A stretch of 64,000 bases of DNA. Origin: Actinomycetes bacterium. GTDB lineage: Bacteria; Actinomycetota; Thermoleophilia; BMS3ABIN01. The notes below the pieces were generated by a model, which was given only the letters and a program-made list of their open reading frames with translations, did no database searches and was not told the DNA's origin. The stretch lies in NCBI GenBank assembly GCA_021787475.1, contig JAJYLW010000004.1, positions 50,902 to 114,901 of the forward strand, written 5' to 3'. The position numbers and the translations under genes are program-made. Positions within the stretch are counted from its first letter, which is position 1. Each line of letters opens with the position of its first letter. Positions 34,114 through 42,835 of the stretch are shown here, piece by piece.

Positions 34114-35370
34114 CTACGACCGGAGAACAGGAACCACCGAACCGGCGTCCATCAGCAGCCATGCCTGGCCGTCTGGCTTGGTGTCAAGTGCTTCGTTCAC
34201 AGCTTCCTGCAAATGGGCAAACGGCCGCATGAAAGCAGACCGGACTGTTTCCGCCTCCACGCCCACAACAGCCCAAATCTGGGCCCGTTGGGCCACGCGG
34301 GCCAGACGCGCCGCCTTGTGGTATCCGAGCCGGTAGCCGCCGGTTGCTTCGCTGATTACCTGGCTGGGCGAACCGCACTGGCGCATCAGCCTCAAGAAGC
34401 GGTCGTTGCCAATGCCGGCACGGCAGGCTGAGACGATGATCAGAATACCACCGTCATTCAGGATCAACTGACCGTTTTCAATCCCTTTCTGCGACTGATA
34501 AAAATCAATGTCAAGCGGCGGCGTCATTACAGCGATGACAATGTCAGCCCGCTGCGGCGCCGGCAGCGCAAAAAGCTCGTCAACCCGGGGCACTGCCCGG
34601 GCAAACGCCGCCCGCGCGGGGCCGGCCGTAACATGATAAATTCCTCCGTCCCTGTCAAGCACCGCCTGCACGGCAAACAAATCAAGCCCCGGCCGGCTCA
34701 GCAGGAAGCCGAGCGCCTCGTCCATGTCCCCGTGGACGGGATTCCCCTCAAGCACAAGCGCCCGCGCCGCCAGCTCCAGGGCCAGCTTGTGGTTCTGCTC
34801 GATGGTGCTCCGCCCGGAGATGCCCGGAAGCACAATTTTCCGGCCGCCGGTATAACCGGCAAAATAATGGGGCTCGACGGAACCAAGGGCAAGAATCTTG
34901 CCGGCCGCAACCGCTCTTCGGTTCAGGAAGATCTCGGTTCCTGCGGAGGTTATGCCCAGGTGCGCAAGACCTGCCTCATCGCTGGCGTCATGGATGGACA
35001 CCCTGTTTTCTAGCTGGCTCCAAAAACTGCCGAACATCTGCCCGAGCTCCGCCTGCGAGGGGGCCCGGTGGGTTCCGGTGGCCACCAGAAAGGAAAGATC
35101 CCAATCGCAAATGTCATCCCAAAGCGCCTCCAGCATCGCGGCTGTAGGCGTTGGGCGTGTGGCGTCATTAACGATGACCAGCACCGGTTCTCCCGGCCGG
35201 GCAAAGTCACGCAGGGATGGACCCGCCGACGGCTGGCGGGCGGCGCCGCTGATTGCCACGCCCTGGTCCAATGGTTGCGACTTCCCGGGCTGCAAAACCC
35301 CGAGCAGGCGGTTTTGGGGAATTTCAATCGCCAGGTCACGGTCGGCAAATGGAATACTTATGGCCATCAT
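34114..35370 (-). CDS. LarA-family nickel-pincer racemase/epimerase homologue (DUF2088)
   Basis: 418 residues. VIVNDATRPTP and GTHRAPSQAEL are family motifs. The cofactor and catalytic residues of LarA appear conserved: H101, H168 in EPHYFAGYTGGRK, K178 (the lysine that anchors the pyridinium pincer nickel cofactor in LarA) and H194. LarA racemises lactate, but most homologues act on other 2-hydroxyacids. Genes larB, larC and larE, needed to make the cofactor, are not in the window. A monocistronic gene; the exact substrate cannot be stated. Confidence 0.85.
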   Translation of the reverse strand: MMAISIPFADRDLAIEIPQNRLLGVLQPGKSQPLDQGVAISGAARQPSAGPSLRDFARPGEPVLVIVNDATRPTPTAAMLEALWDDICDWDLSFLVATGTHRAPSQAELGQMFGSFWSQLENRVSIHDASDEAGLAHLGITSAGTEIFLNRRAVAAGKILALGSVEPHYFAGYTGGRKIVLPGISGRSTIEQNHKLALELAARALVLEGNPVHGDMDEALGFLLSRPGLDLFAVQAVLDRDGGIYHVTAGPARAAFARAVPRVDELFALPAPQRADIVIAVMTPPLDIDFYQSQKGIENGQLILNDGGILIIVSACRAGIGNDRFLRLMRQCGSPSQVISEATGGYRLGYHKAARLARVAQRAQIWAVVGVEAETVRSAFMRPFAHLQEAVNEALDTKPDGQAWLLMDAGSVVPVLRS

Positions 35371-35552
35371 CCAAGTCTAAACCCAAAGCCGAAAAGATCA
35401 AGCAGAGACACCGGCTGGCGTCTCCACCGTATGGCCGAAGGCCGAAAGACCTATATATTACATACACTTGCGAACAGGACAACCTTGCCCGAACACGAAA
35501 TTATTACGCAGCATTAATGCAATTTGCACTTCTTCCCGCCCGCGGCAATGTC

Positions 35553-35960
35553 ATGTTGAAAAAAATCTCATTGTCAATGATTTTTCTGTTAACAATTATT
35601 CCCGTGGCCTGCGGTGGGGGCGGGCAAACCCAGGCATCTACTGCGGGAAACAGCACGGGAGAGGCTCAAGTTGTCAGCACGGCCCGGCAACAGGCTGCGG
35701 AGCTGGCGGCGCAGATCCAGTTAATAAACGCGGAGGCCGATGAAGGAGCGTTTTTTAAGCGACATCAAACATATGCGCCCTCGGCAGCGGCCCTGAGAGC
35801 CGAATATCCTCACATCAGCACTAAAGTCAACGTCGTCAGGGGCAGCGCCGCCGGTTTCGAAATCAGCATTCAGGCCGACGATTTGAGAAAAACAATCTAC
35901 ATCATCAGCAAAACCGGTGACCTTATCGAGCGCGTGGACGGTGACGGCCAGCCATGGTAA
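35553..35960 (+). CDS. Small lipoprotein of unknown function
   Basis: 135 residues. A lipoprotein signal peptide ends in the lipobox IPVACGGGG, so the mature protein would be anchored to the membrane by a lipidated Cys near residue 20. A Gln/Ser/Thr/Ala-rich linker follows, then a compact region (about 50-135) containing FFKRHQTYAPSAAALRAEYP and ISKTGDLIERVDGDGQPW. That region loosely resembles the external domains of pseudopilin-like proteins. No firm family is recognised. No strong Shine-Dalgarno sequence is seen, so the start might be a little upstream. Confidence 0.65.
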   Translation: MLKKISLSMIFLLTIIPVACGGGGQTQASTAGNSTGEAQVVSTARQQAAELAAQIQLINAEADEGAFFKRHQTYAPSAAALRAEYPHISTKVNVVRGSAAGFEISIQADDLRKTIYIISKTGDLIERVDGDGQPW

Positions 35961-36049
35961 TAACCGGGATCCGGGGGATCCGGTTCGCCCTTTCGTTTAA
36001 CGTTTCATGGATGGAAAAGATGATGTTGATCTTCATTCCTGCGGCGGCC

Positions 36050-37453
36050 TTAAGGGCTGGCGGCCGTTGTGACCGTCGTAGTGGTGGATGTCCCCGTCAG
36101 CCCGGCTGACAGTTGGGCCGCCAGCGCTTCCAGGCGGTACCTTCTCTTCATCTTCAGGATCCGCTCTACCGATTTGTCGATGTCATCTTCTTTAAGTTTG
36201 CCTGATTTCACAGCGGCGATGATGGCGTCATAAGCCTGCTGCTGTTTTGCGGGCGTATGCGCGAACATGACCATGTCCGCGCCGGCCGCGATGGCGGCCA
36301 CGGCGGCGTCGCCCGGGCTGGCAGTGATCGCCCCCATTTCCAGATCGTCCGTGATGATGACCCCTTGAAATCCTAATTGACTACGTAGCAAACCTGTGAT
36401 AATCGGCCGCGAGAGTGAAGCCGGAGTCTTGGCCGGATCCAGCGCCGGCACGGCCTCATGCCCAACCATAATCATGGGAACATCTGCTTTGATCGCCGCC
36501 TGGAAGGGAGGCAGGTCGGTGCTCTGGATGGAAGCGAGATCCCTGGTAATGGTAGGCAGCGTCTGCTCCGGGTCATCCTCGGCCGATCCCAGCCCCGGGA
36601 AATGCTTGACGCAGGAAATGGTTGTGGAGTCATTGAATCCCTTCACCGCCGCAGCCACCAGCTCAGCCGTCACCTTGGGGTCGTCGCCATAGCTTCGCGT
36701 ATCCATGACGGAGTTGTACCCGGAAGTAACGTCCGCAACCGGGGCTAGGTCCGTATTAATGCCCAGATCTTTCAAACCGCGGCCGGCATAAAAAGAAAGC
36801 ACCGTGGCCGAGTCGGCGCCGGCGCCGCCCCTCATGCTGCCGATGAACGGCTCGGAGTAATTCGGCCCGATGTCCATAAAACGCCGGGTCTTTCCGCCCT
36901 CCTGGTCGGTGGCGATCATCAGCTGGGCCGGCTGGCCGGCCTGGGCCGCCAGTTGCTGCAACGATGAATCAAGCTGAGCCACCTGGTCATGCGAGGAAAT
37001 GTTGGGACCATAGAGGATGACGGCGCCGATATGCCGGTCCTGGATCATTTTTTTCAGTGAGTCGTCGGGGGCGGTGCCGTCAAACCCGATCATCATCATC
37101 TGACCCACTTTCTCCTCAAGGGACATTCTCGCAACAGCCGGATCAGTTGAAGATGACGAGGTCGTGGTCGCCGCGGATGCAGCCGTAGTTGTGCCGGTTG
37201 CGGCAGGGGGCGCTCCGCCAGAACGTCTGAGCAGGGCTGCCGCGCCACCGGCGGCCGCGAGAATTATCACTACGGCTCCGATCAGGCCAAGAGTGGAAGG
37301 GCGCCTGTACCAGGATGATGAAGCTGCCTTCTTGCGCGGGGATTCAGGCGGGACAGATTTTGCGGAAGTCTTTTTCCGGTGGCGGTCCATCCTTCTTTTT
37401 CCGAGACCGAGTTCCTTCCAGTCAACATCCTTGCCGTCTTCTTGCCCGCCCAA
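36050..37453 (-). CDS. Glycoside hydrolase family 3 beta-N-acetylhexosaminidase (NagZ-like), membrane-anchored
   Basis: 467 residues, TTG start at 37453 with AGGAGG 7 nt upstream. A basic cytoplasmic segment (about 1-50) precedes one membrane helix (about 53-75) and a Thr/Ser/Ala-rich linker. The catalytic domain has the KHFPGLGSAEDDPEQTLP signature (the His/Asp pair of NagZ) and the nucleophile region VIITDDLEMGAI. It should remove N-acetylglucosamine from peptidoglycan fragments on the outer face. An Ala/Thr-rich tail ends the protein. Confidence 0.92.
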   Translation of the reverse strand: MGGQEDGKDVDWKELGLGKRRMDRHRKKTSAKSVPPESPRKKAASSSWYRRPSTLGLIGAVVIILAAAGGAAALLRRSGGAPPAATGTTTAASAATTTSSSSTDPAVARMSLEEKVGQMMMIGFDGTAPDDSLKKMIQDRHIGAVILYGPNISSHDQVAQLDSSLQQLAAQAGQPAQLMIATDQEGGKTRRFMDIGPNYSEPFIGSMRGGAGADSATVLSFYAGRGLKDLGINTDLAPVADVTSGYNSVMDTRSYGDDPKVTAELVAAAVKGFNDSTTISCVKHFPGLGSAEDDPEQTLPTITRDLASIQSTDLPPFQAAIKADVPMIMVGHEAVPALDPAKTPASLSRPIITGLLRSQLGFQGVIITDDLEMGAITASPGDAAVAAIAAGADMVMFAHTPAKQQQAYDAIIAAVKSGKLKEDDIDKSVERILKMKRRYRLEALAAQLSAGLTGTSTTTTVTTAASP

Positions 37454-37663
37454 AAAGACACCTCCTGAAGCTCGCCGGACTTTCTAATAATTACATGCCT
37501 GGCAACTCGCGCTAGACGCCGCAGAACCGCCCATGGCGATTTTATAGTCTGAAGGGGGCTCCGGTAAACCTTAATCAATGTTAATTAACTGACGGCTCCT
37601 TAAATGGCCCGAACAAGATATTACTACAGACTCCGGTTCCCGGTTGCGTTCGGACCAGGAATA

Positions 37664-37689
37664 CCAAAGGCTCCCGAAGGAGCCTTTGG
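37664..37689 (-). terminator. Hairpin at the 3' end of rnpB
   Basis: AAAGGCTCC and GGAGCCTTT form a perfect stem capped by a tetraloop (TTCG on the minus strand). It follows the conserved 3' segment of RNase P RNA and probably ends that transcript. Confidence 0.65.
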
Positions 37690-37692
37690 CTT

Positions 37693-38128
<436 letters not shown>

Positions 38129-38355
38129 ATTATGATTCTACCAGCATCCCGGAAAAAAATGTCGCGCCATTTTTAACTCCCTCCAGGTCGCTGGGCCTGT
38201 AGATAAAACCCGACATCTCCAATCGGCTCAGATGAAATTCATTTCACAACCGGCTCGAATCCTGCCGGAACCCTGGCGCGTCTAATTTGTAACTAAAAGA
38301 GCCGATATATAAATGAGAGCAATTATTTTTAGGTTTTTGAAAGGAGCTGAGAAAA

Positions 38356-38565
38356 ATGGTAATGAACATCCAGTACACCAGGGGTCTGCCCGTTGATGAG
38401 AAAGCAGCCTGTGGCGTAAAAGCAGCCAACTGCCAGAAAGAGGCGACGCAGCACATCTGCTTCGAGGATGGCAGCGGCGTCTACGTTTGCGGCAACTGCT
38501 TCCGTGAGCGCATCAACGGAGGCGTCTGGATTACGGACAGCGCCGAGGAGCTGATCCTTTCATAA
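38356..38565 (+). CDS. Small cysteine-containing protein of unknown function
   Basis: 69 residues, AGGAG 9-10 nt before the ATG (a second ATG two codons on is also possible). Cysteines occur at CGVKAANC (C19, C26) and in HICFEDGSGVYVCGNCF, giving a Cx7C...Cx9CxxC set that could bind zinc or iron. No signal peptide. A strong terminator follows at 38591. It could be a zinc-finger-like regulator or a structural peptide; no family recognised. It stands alone between rnpB and the tRNA gene. Confidence 0.7.
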   Translation: MVMNIQYTRGLPVDEKAACGVKAANCQKEATQHICFEDGSGVYVCGNCFRERINGGVWITDSAEELILS

Positions 38566-38590
38566 CCGCCGCTCTGTTCTGGGTTTGACC

Positions 38591-38628
38591 GGGGCCTGGC
38601 ATCCTGACGGATGCCAGGCCCCTTTCTT
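38591..38628 (+). terminator. Intrinsic terminator after the small Cys protein
   Basis: A perfect 14-bp stem (GGGGCCTGGCATCC with 38609-38622) capped by TGAC is followed by TTTCTT. Confidence 0.85.
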
Positions 38629-38654
38629 GCCCGTTCCGACGGCTTTGCTATAAT
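38627..38654 (+). promoter_or_regulatory. Promoter of the tRNA-Leu gene
   Basis: TTGCCC at 38627-38632 and a perfect TATAAT at 38649-38654 with a 16-bp spacer, plus an extended -10 TG one base before the hexamer. About 65 nt of leader precede the tRNA. Confidence 0.65.
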
Positions 38655-38724
38655 CCTTTCAAGCGGAAAACCAAGCCTTCGGTTTCCAACATCCAAAGTC
38701 TAAAATCCAAAATCCGGTTTTAGG

Positions 38725-38812
38725 GTCGGAGTGGCGGAACAGGTAGACGCGCTAGGTTGAGGGCCTAGTGAGCTAATAGCTCATGGGGGTTCAAGTCCCC
38801 CCTCCGACACCA
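38725..38812 (+). tRNA. tRNA-Leu (GAG anticodon)
   Basis: 88 bases with encoded CCA. The acceptor arms GTCGGAG and CTCCGAC pair fully. The anticodon stem CTAGG/CCTAG encloses TTGAGGG, so the anticodon is GAG. A long variable arm (TGAGCTAATAGCTCA) marks a class II tRNA, and GGTTCAAGTCC is the T arm. It reads CTC and CTT leucine codons. Confidence 0.97.
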
Positions 38813-38966
38813 TCTCTTTTTCTTTCTACAAGCTGGTTTCGGCCAGTCAGGCTTTCTTCTTTTTAATTCCCGATTTCTTGCCAAATGTCCGGGCGTCACT
38901 CTTGGTGGCACACGCAAACATTACGCCCAGGTGCTTCCGGCTGCGCGGAAGTAACTCCGGAAAGAT

Positions 38967-39332
38967 TTATTTGATTTTGTTTGTTTTTTTCTTTTTGGGT
39001 TTGGGAGGTCTTGGCCTGGCCTTCCCGTCCAGATAATGCCTGAGTGTGAGTATCGGGTGGTACCGGACCATGCGCGGACCCGAATGCCTCATGACACTCC
39101 TCGTCCGTCCCTGCTGTTCCGATTTGTAGCAATGGATCAGGCATTTGGCGCAGGTTGGTTTGCCTTCTTGATATGGACACCTGTCAATGCGCCTCATGGC
39201 ATAGTCCAGCAACTGTTGGCACTCATCGCAGAGGGCGCCGGAATCGTGGCCCGCATCCGGATGATTGTCACGGCAGAAGATCTCGATCATTAACCGGATA
39301 GTCTTTCTTTCGCGGAGCAAACGGTCTTGCAT
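38967..39332 (-). CDS. Nitrous-oxide-stimulated promoter family protein (YgbA_NO)
   Basis: 121 residues. ERKTIRLMIEIFCRDNH, LCDECQQLLDYAMRRIDRCP and PTCAKCLIHCYK carry the conserved cysteines of the YgbA family. SVMRHSGPRMVRYHPILTLRHYLDG is the matching C-terminal block. In enterobacteria ygbA is induced by nitric oxide through NsrR and is thought to bind metal. The C-terminus ends in a Lys/Pro-rich tail. No NO-sensing regulator is nearby. Monocistronic. Confidence 0.9.
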   Translation of the reverse strand: MQDRLLRERKTIRLMIEIFCRDNHPDAGHDSGALCDECQQLLDYAMRRIDRCPYQEGKPTCAKCLIHCYKSEQQGRTRSVMRHSGPRMVRYHPILTLRHYLDGKARPRPPKPKKKKTNKIK

Positions 39333-39391
39333 ATCAATAATATTTTATCAAAGAAGAGCAAAGCCGGGCTTAATTCAGTTATGATCTAGCT

Positions 39392-40312
39392 ATGATCGAC
39401 GTTAATCAGCTAACGAAAAGGTTTGAAGGTGTGACGGCAGTCGATGGCCTCACGTTTCGGGTTGATAAAGGAGAGGTCTTTGGTTTTCTGGGCCCAAACG
39501 GCGCTGGCAAAACCACGACCATGAGAATGCTTTGCTGCCTTATTTCCAAGACCAGCGGCGAAGCCAAGGTCGGCGGATACGACACGGGCAACGATAATGA
39601 TTCCCTGAAAATCAGAAAAATGATCGGTTTGGTTCCGGATAACGTCGGTCTTTATGAGGAACTGACCGCTTACGAGAACCTCGATTTTTACGGCAAGCTG
39701 TACGAGCGCACGGAAGCGCAGCGAAAGGAAGCCATCGAACGTTATCTGAGGATTATGGGTTTGCAGGGCAAGCAGGATCAGCCGGTGGGAGGATTTTCCA
39801 AAGGAATGAAGCAGAAGGTGGCGTTGGCCAGAGCGCTTTTGCACAATCCACAGATCCTCTTTTTTGACGAACCCACCGTCAACCTGGACCCGGAATCGGC
39901 AAAGGTGGTTAGGGACCTGATTCTGGAGCTAAAGGGGCAGGGGAAGACGATCTTTCTAAATACCCACGATCTGGACGAGGCGCAAAGAATCTGCGACCGC
40001 ATAGCAATAATAAATACAAGATTGCTGGCAATAAACTCACCCGCGGAGCTCAAGCGGTCGCTCGGGGGAAAGCAGGTCATATTTCAGCTGGCGAGCATCA
40101 GCGATGCGATTGTAAATACGGTCAAGGATATGAAACGAAAAAACGTCAAAGTCGAAAGCAACCGCATTATTGTGGATGTGGCCGATCCGCAAAAGGAAAA
40201 CCCTGACATTGTCAGGGAAATAGTGGCGGCCGGCGGCGACATCCAATTTATCACCGAAAGCAGTCCCGACCTGGAGGACGCCTACCTCAAGATAGTGGGA
40301 GAGAGCAAATGA
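39392..40312 (+). CDS. ABC transporter ATP-binding protein (NatA/CcmA-like)
   Basis: 306 residues. Walker A is GPNGAGKTTTM (about 36-46), the signature GGFSKGMKQKVALARALL, Walker B LFFDEPTVNLDP and the H-loop NTHDLDEAQ. The C-terminal extension of about 90 residues (VIFQLASISDAIV...) is typical of multidrug or Na+-efflux ABC-2 ATPases. TATGAT lies only 6 nt before the ATG and no Shine-Dalgarno sequence is present, so the mRNA may be leaderless. It couples by a 4-nt overlap (ATGA) to the permease gene. Confidence 0.93.
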   Translation: MIDVNQLTKRFEGVTAVDGLTFRVDKGEVFGFLGPNGAGKTTTMRMLCCLISKTSGEAKVGGYDTGNDNDSLKIRKMIGLVPDNVGLYEELTAYENLDFYGKLYERTEAQRKEAIERYLRIMGLQGKQDQPVGGFSKGMKQKVALARALLHNPQILFFDEPTVNLDPESAKVVRDLILELKGQGKTIFLNTHDLDEAQRICDRIAIINTRLLAINSPAELKRSLGGKQVIFQLASISDAIVNTVKDMKRKNVKVESNRIIVDVADPQKENPDIVREIVAAGGDIQFITESSPDLEDAYLKIVGESK

Positions 40313-41043
40313 GGCTACGGAAGGTCTGGATTATCGCGGCGAAGGACTTCAAAATCTTTAGGAAGAAGAAGGGCATAATATATTCGATTGTCGGATTCGA
40401 GTTATTCGTTTCGATTGGCCTGCCCTTGATCCTCAAATATGGCGGCTCGAAGACTGGCGGCATTCCCGCAGCGGCGCTTCCGGCGGTGATCGACTCTTTT
40501 TCTTTCTGGTTTGTGATCGGCGCCGCCCTGCTGCCGATGTCCTTGGCCTCATATAGCCTGATTGGAGAAAAAGTCCAGAAGAGCCTGGAACCCCTGCTGG
40601 CAACGCCAATCACCGATGAGGAGATCCTGGCTGGCAAGAGCATCGCGGCCGCGGCGCCTGCCCTGATTGCAACTTATCTGGGGGCCGCCATTTTCATGAT
40701 CATCGTTGACCGGATTACCCACACAAAGCTGGATTATCTGTATTATCCAAATCGAAGCATGGCCGTCATCCTGCTGCTGATGCTGCTGGCAACTTTTTTC
40801 AGCATTGGTTTTAACATCTTGATTTCGTCAAGATCAAATGACGTGAGATCGGCTCAACAGATTGGCGCCCTGATTGCCGTACCACTTGGCGCTGTTTACA
40901 TCCTGTCACAGATGAAGGTAATCTCGCTGACGGTTACCAATCTGCTGATAATGGCGGCGATTCTGGCGGTTGTTGACGTTGTGGTTTTTTACTTCGCCAA
41001 ATCCACGTTTCAAAGGGAAGAGATTCTGACGAGATGGAAGTAA
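40309..41043 (+). CDS. ABC-2 type transporter permease
   Basis: 244 residues with about six membrane helices, starting with a basic RLRKVWIIAAKDFKIFRKKK. LLPMSLASYSLIGEKVQKSLEPLLATPITDEEILAGKS is the ABC-2 cytoplasmic motif (an EKxxxxLEPLLATP-like segment). Together with the upstream ATPase it should form a homodimeric exporter. Substrate unknown; NatAB-type pairs export Na+ or drugs. A strong hairpin follows. Confidence 0.9.
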   Translation: MRLRKVWIIAAKDFKIFRKKKGIIYSIVGFELFVSIGLPLILKYGGSKTGGIPAAALPAVIDSFSFWFVIGAALLPMSLASYSLIGEKVQKSLEPLLATPITDEEILAGKSIAAAAPALIATYLGAAIFMIIVDRITHTKLDYLYYPNRSMAVILLLMLLATFFSIGFNILISSRSNDVRSAQQIGALIAVPLGAVYILSQMKVISLTVTNLLIMAAILAVVDVVVFYFAKSTFQREEILTRWK

Positions 41044-41090
41044 GAATAAGCAGCCAGGCCCTGGCGCACAGAAAAAGGGGCCCAGCATAC

Positions 41091-41122
41091 GGGCCGCAGC
41101 GTGCTTTAGCACGCTGCGGCCC
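41091..41122. terminator. Bidirectional terminator between the ABC permease and the beta-helix gene
   Basis: GGGCCGCAGCGTGCT (41091-41105) pairs perfectly with 41108-41122 across TT. Poly-A (AAAAA, 41072) precedes it and TTTTT (41136) follows at similar distances, so it can terminate convergent transcripts from both sides. Confidence 0.75.
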
Positions 41123-41185
41123 GCGCCCTTGCGGCTTTTTCATCGGGGCGGCAGGCCGGGGCCGCCCGCAAGTTTCCCTTTTCCC

Positions 41186-42610
41186 TTAAGGATAAGTATA
41201 CGTTGCCCCGACGCCGTCCTCGGCGCTGCCGCTCAGAGCCGAGACCCAGGCGGTCACTCCTGCAGGCACGCTGTATTTCAAGGTAGCCGTGCCGGAAGCG
41301 CCCGGCAGAATGTCGCCGCTGCCAACAGCCGCCGGCAGAGTTGAGGCCAATGTGACGCCGTTGGTGTTGCTGCTGCCAGTAAGCTGGACCGACCAGGCCT
41401 CAGCGGTGCCGGTGTTGCTGACTGTCCAGGTAACGGAAAGCAGGCTGGAGTCAAAATCAGAGAGCGAAGCCCAGAAGGAGGTTGGCGCGCCCAGACCCAA
41501 GGAAGGCTTGCCGCTTCCAACCGGCGCCGTCAGCGGCAGGTTGTCCTGGCCACCCATAAAGACATAGGGGCTGTCGACAAAGCCGTCGTTGTCACTGTCA
41601 GGCGAAGTCCAACTGCTCCAGTAGTTGCCGCCCACCGGCGCCGGCAGGTTAAAGACGTTGCCGGTGGAGGTGCCGGTGACGCTGGCCTGCGGCGTCGATG
41701 AGCTGGTGAAGTTGTTGTGATAGATCTGGTTGTTGCTTGAATCCTGCAGGCTGATCTCGCCCTGGCCGGCCATGCTTCCCATGCTTGATGACATCCCAGA
41801 CATGTTGTTATTTGTTGACGTATTGCCAACTATCGTATTCCCGTCTGACTGGTTGAGCCAAAACCCATTGTTGGCGTTGCCGGAAGCCTCGTTGCCGGTG
41901 AAGCTGTTGTTGTCGTTGCCCGGGTCAATGCAGTAGCCGTTGCCGGCGTTCATGTCGGAGCTGTTGCTGGTAAAGCTGTTATTTGGGGAGTCCTGCAGCG
42001 AGATGCCGTCACCCATGGTGGCGCCCATGACCATGTTCATCATGATTGTGTTGTAGGCAGAGCTTGCCAGGTTGATCCCCACGCCATCTGCGTTGGAGTT
42101 GTTTGACATCACCATATTGTTGTTGGCATTGGTGAGGCTGATTCCGGTGTTACCATTGCCTGAGGTGGCTACCTGCTGGACGGTGTTCATCTGGCCGCCG
42201 GTCAGGTTGACGCCATTATTAAAGGCGTCAATAGTCACCTTCTCCACGGTGGCGCCGCTTATTCCGGGAAGGTAGACGCCGTCGGCGGCATTGTCGCCGG
42301 CGCCTGTCATGGTATAGCCGCCGCCGTTTAAGGTGACGGAGTTGCTGTCAATCTCGATGCCGGCTCCGGAAGCAAAAGCGAGGTTGCCGCCCAGCGTGCA
42401 GGTGTCCGTGCTTGAGTTCCAGGTACCGATGTTGCCGCAATCCCCGCCGCCGGTCCCGCTGGTGATGTGCTGCGTGCTGGCCACATACTGAGAACCAGCC
42501 GCCCCCGCTGCCCCCGCAAAACTTCCAAACAAGGCTGCCGCCACACCAATAAAAAGCAGAACAGCAGCAGCCCCCGCCAGCCCCTTTGTCAACCTTCCAA
42601 TCACACCCAT
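41186..42610 (-). CDS. Secreted right-handed beta-helix protein (NosD/PbH1-like)
   Basis: 474 residues from ATG at 42610, behind AAAGGGG. A signal peptide (AVLLFIGVAAALFG, Ala-rich cleavage area) is followed by Asn/Gly-rich parallel beta-helix coils from about 80 to 340. Examples are NGVNLTGGQMNTVQQVAT, NTGISLTNANNNMVMSNN and NNSFTGNEASGNANNG. Many Met residues cluster in MMNMVMGATMG and MSGMSSSMGSMAGQ. The C-terminal beta-sandwich has LSVTWTVSNTGTAEAWSVQL. It may bind carbohydrate or metal on the cell surface; no nos genes flank it, so a nitrous oxide role is not implied. Confidence 0.82.
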   Translation of the reverse strand: MGVIGRLTKGLAGAAAVLLFIGVAAALFGSFAGAAGAAGSQYVASTQHITSGTGGGDCGNIGTWNSSTDTCTLGGNLAFASGAGIEIDSNSVTLNGGGYTMTGAGDNAADGVYLPGISGATVEKVTIDAFNNGVNLTGGQMNTVQQVATSGNGNTGISLTNANNNMVMSNNSNADGVGINLASSAYNTIMMNMVMGATMGDGISLQDSPNNSFTSNSSDMNAGNGYCIDPGNDNNSFTGNEASGNANNGFWLNQSDGNTIVGNTSTNNNMSGMSSSMGSMAGQGEISLQDSSNNQIYHNNFTSSSTPQASVTGTSTGNVFNLPAPVGGNYWSSWTSPDSDNDGFVDSPYVFMGGQDNLPLTAPVGSGKPSLGLGAPTSFWASLSDFDSSLLSVTWTVSNTGTAEAWSVQLTGSSNTNGVTLASTLPAAVGSGDILPGASGTATLKYSVPAGVTAWVSALSGSAEDGVGATYTYP

Positions 42611-42650
42611 TTCAACCCCTTTCCCTAAGCCCCCTAGCCTAGTGTTCGCT

Positions 42651-42678
42651 AGTATACTCTTCATTTCAAAAAAGTCAA
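42651..42678 (-). promoter_or_regulatory. Promoter of the beta-helix gene
   Basis: TTGACT (42678-42673) and TATACT (42656-42651) are separated by 16 bp on the minus strand, about 40 nt before the ATG at 42610. Confidence 0.7.
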
Positions 42679-42759
42679 TAATATTAGTCAGATATTTGTG
42701 ACAATCTGAAACTATTACACTTTGTAGGATTATTCTGATAGGAAATATTCAGGATCGAA

Positions 42760-42788
42760 TGAACTTGTTCTCAAATAACCGGTATAAT
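42760..42788 (+). promoter_or_regulatory. Promoter of the MFS transporter gene
   Basis: A perfect TATAAT is at 42783-42788 with a weak -35 (TGAACT) 17 bp upstream. The start codon is about 48 nt downstream. Confidence 0.5.
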
Positions 42789-42835
42789 TTTGAATTTAGC
42801 CTCAAGTTTGATCGCATGGAAAAAGGTGCCTATTT

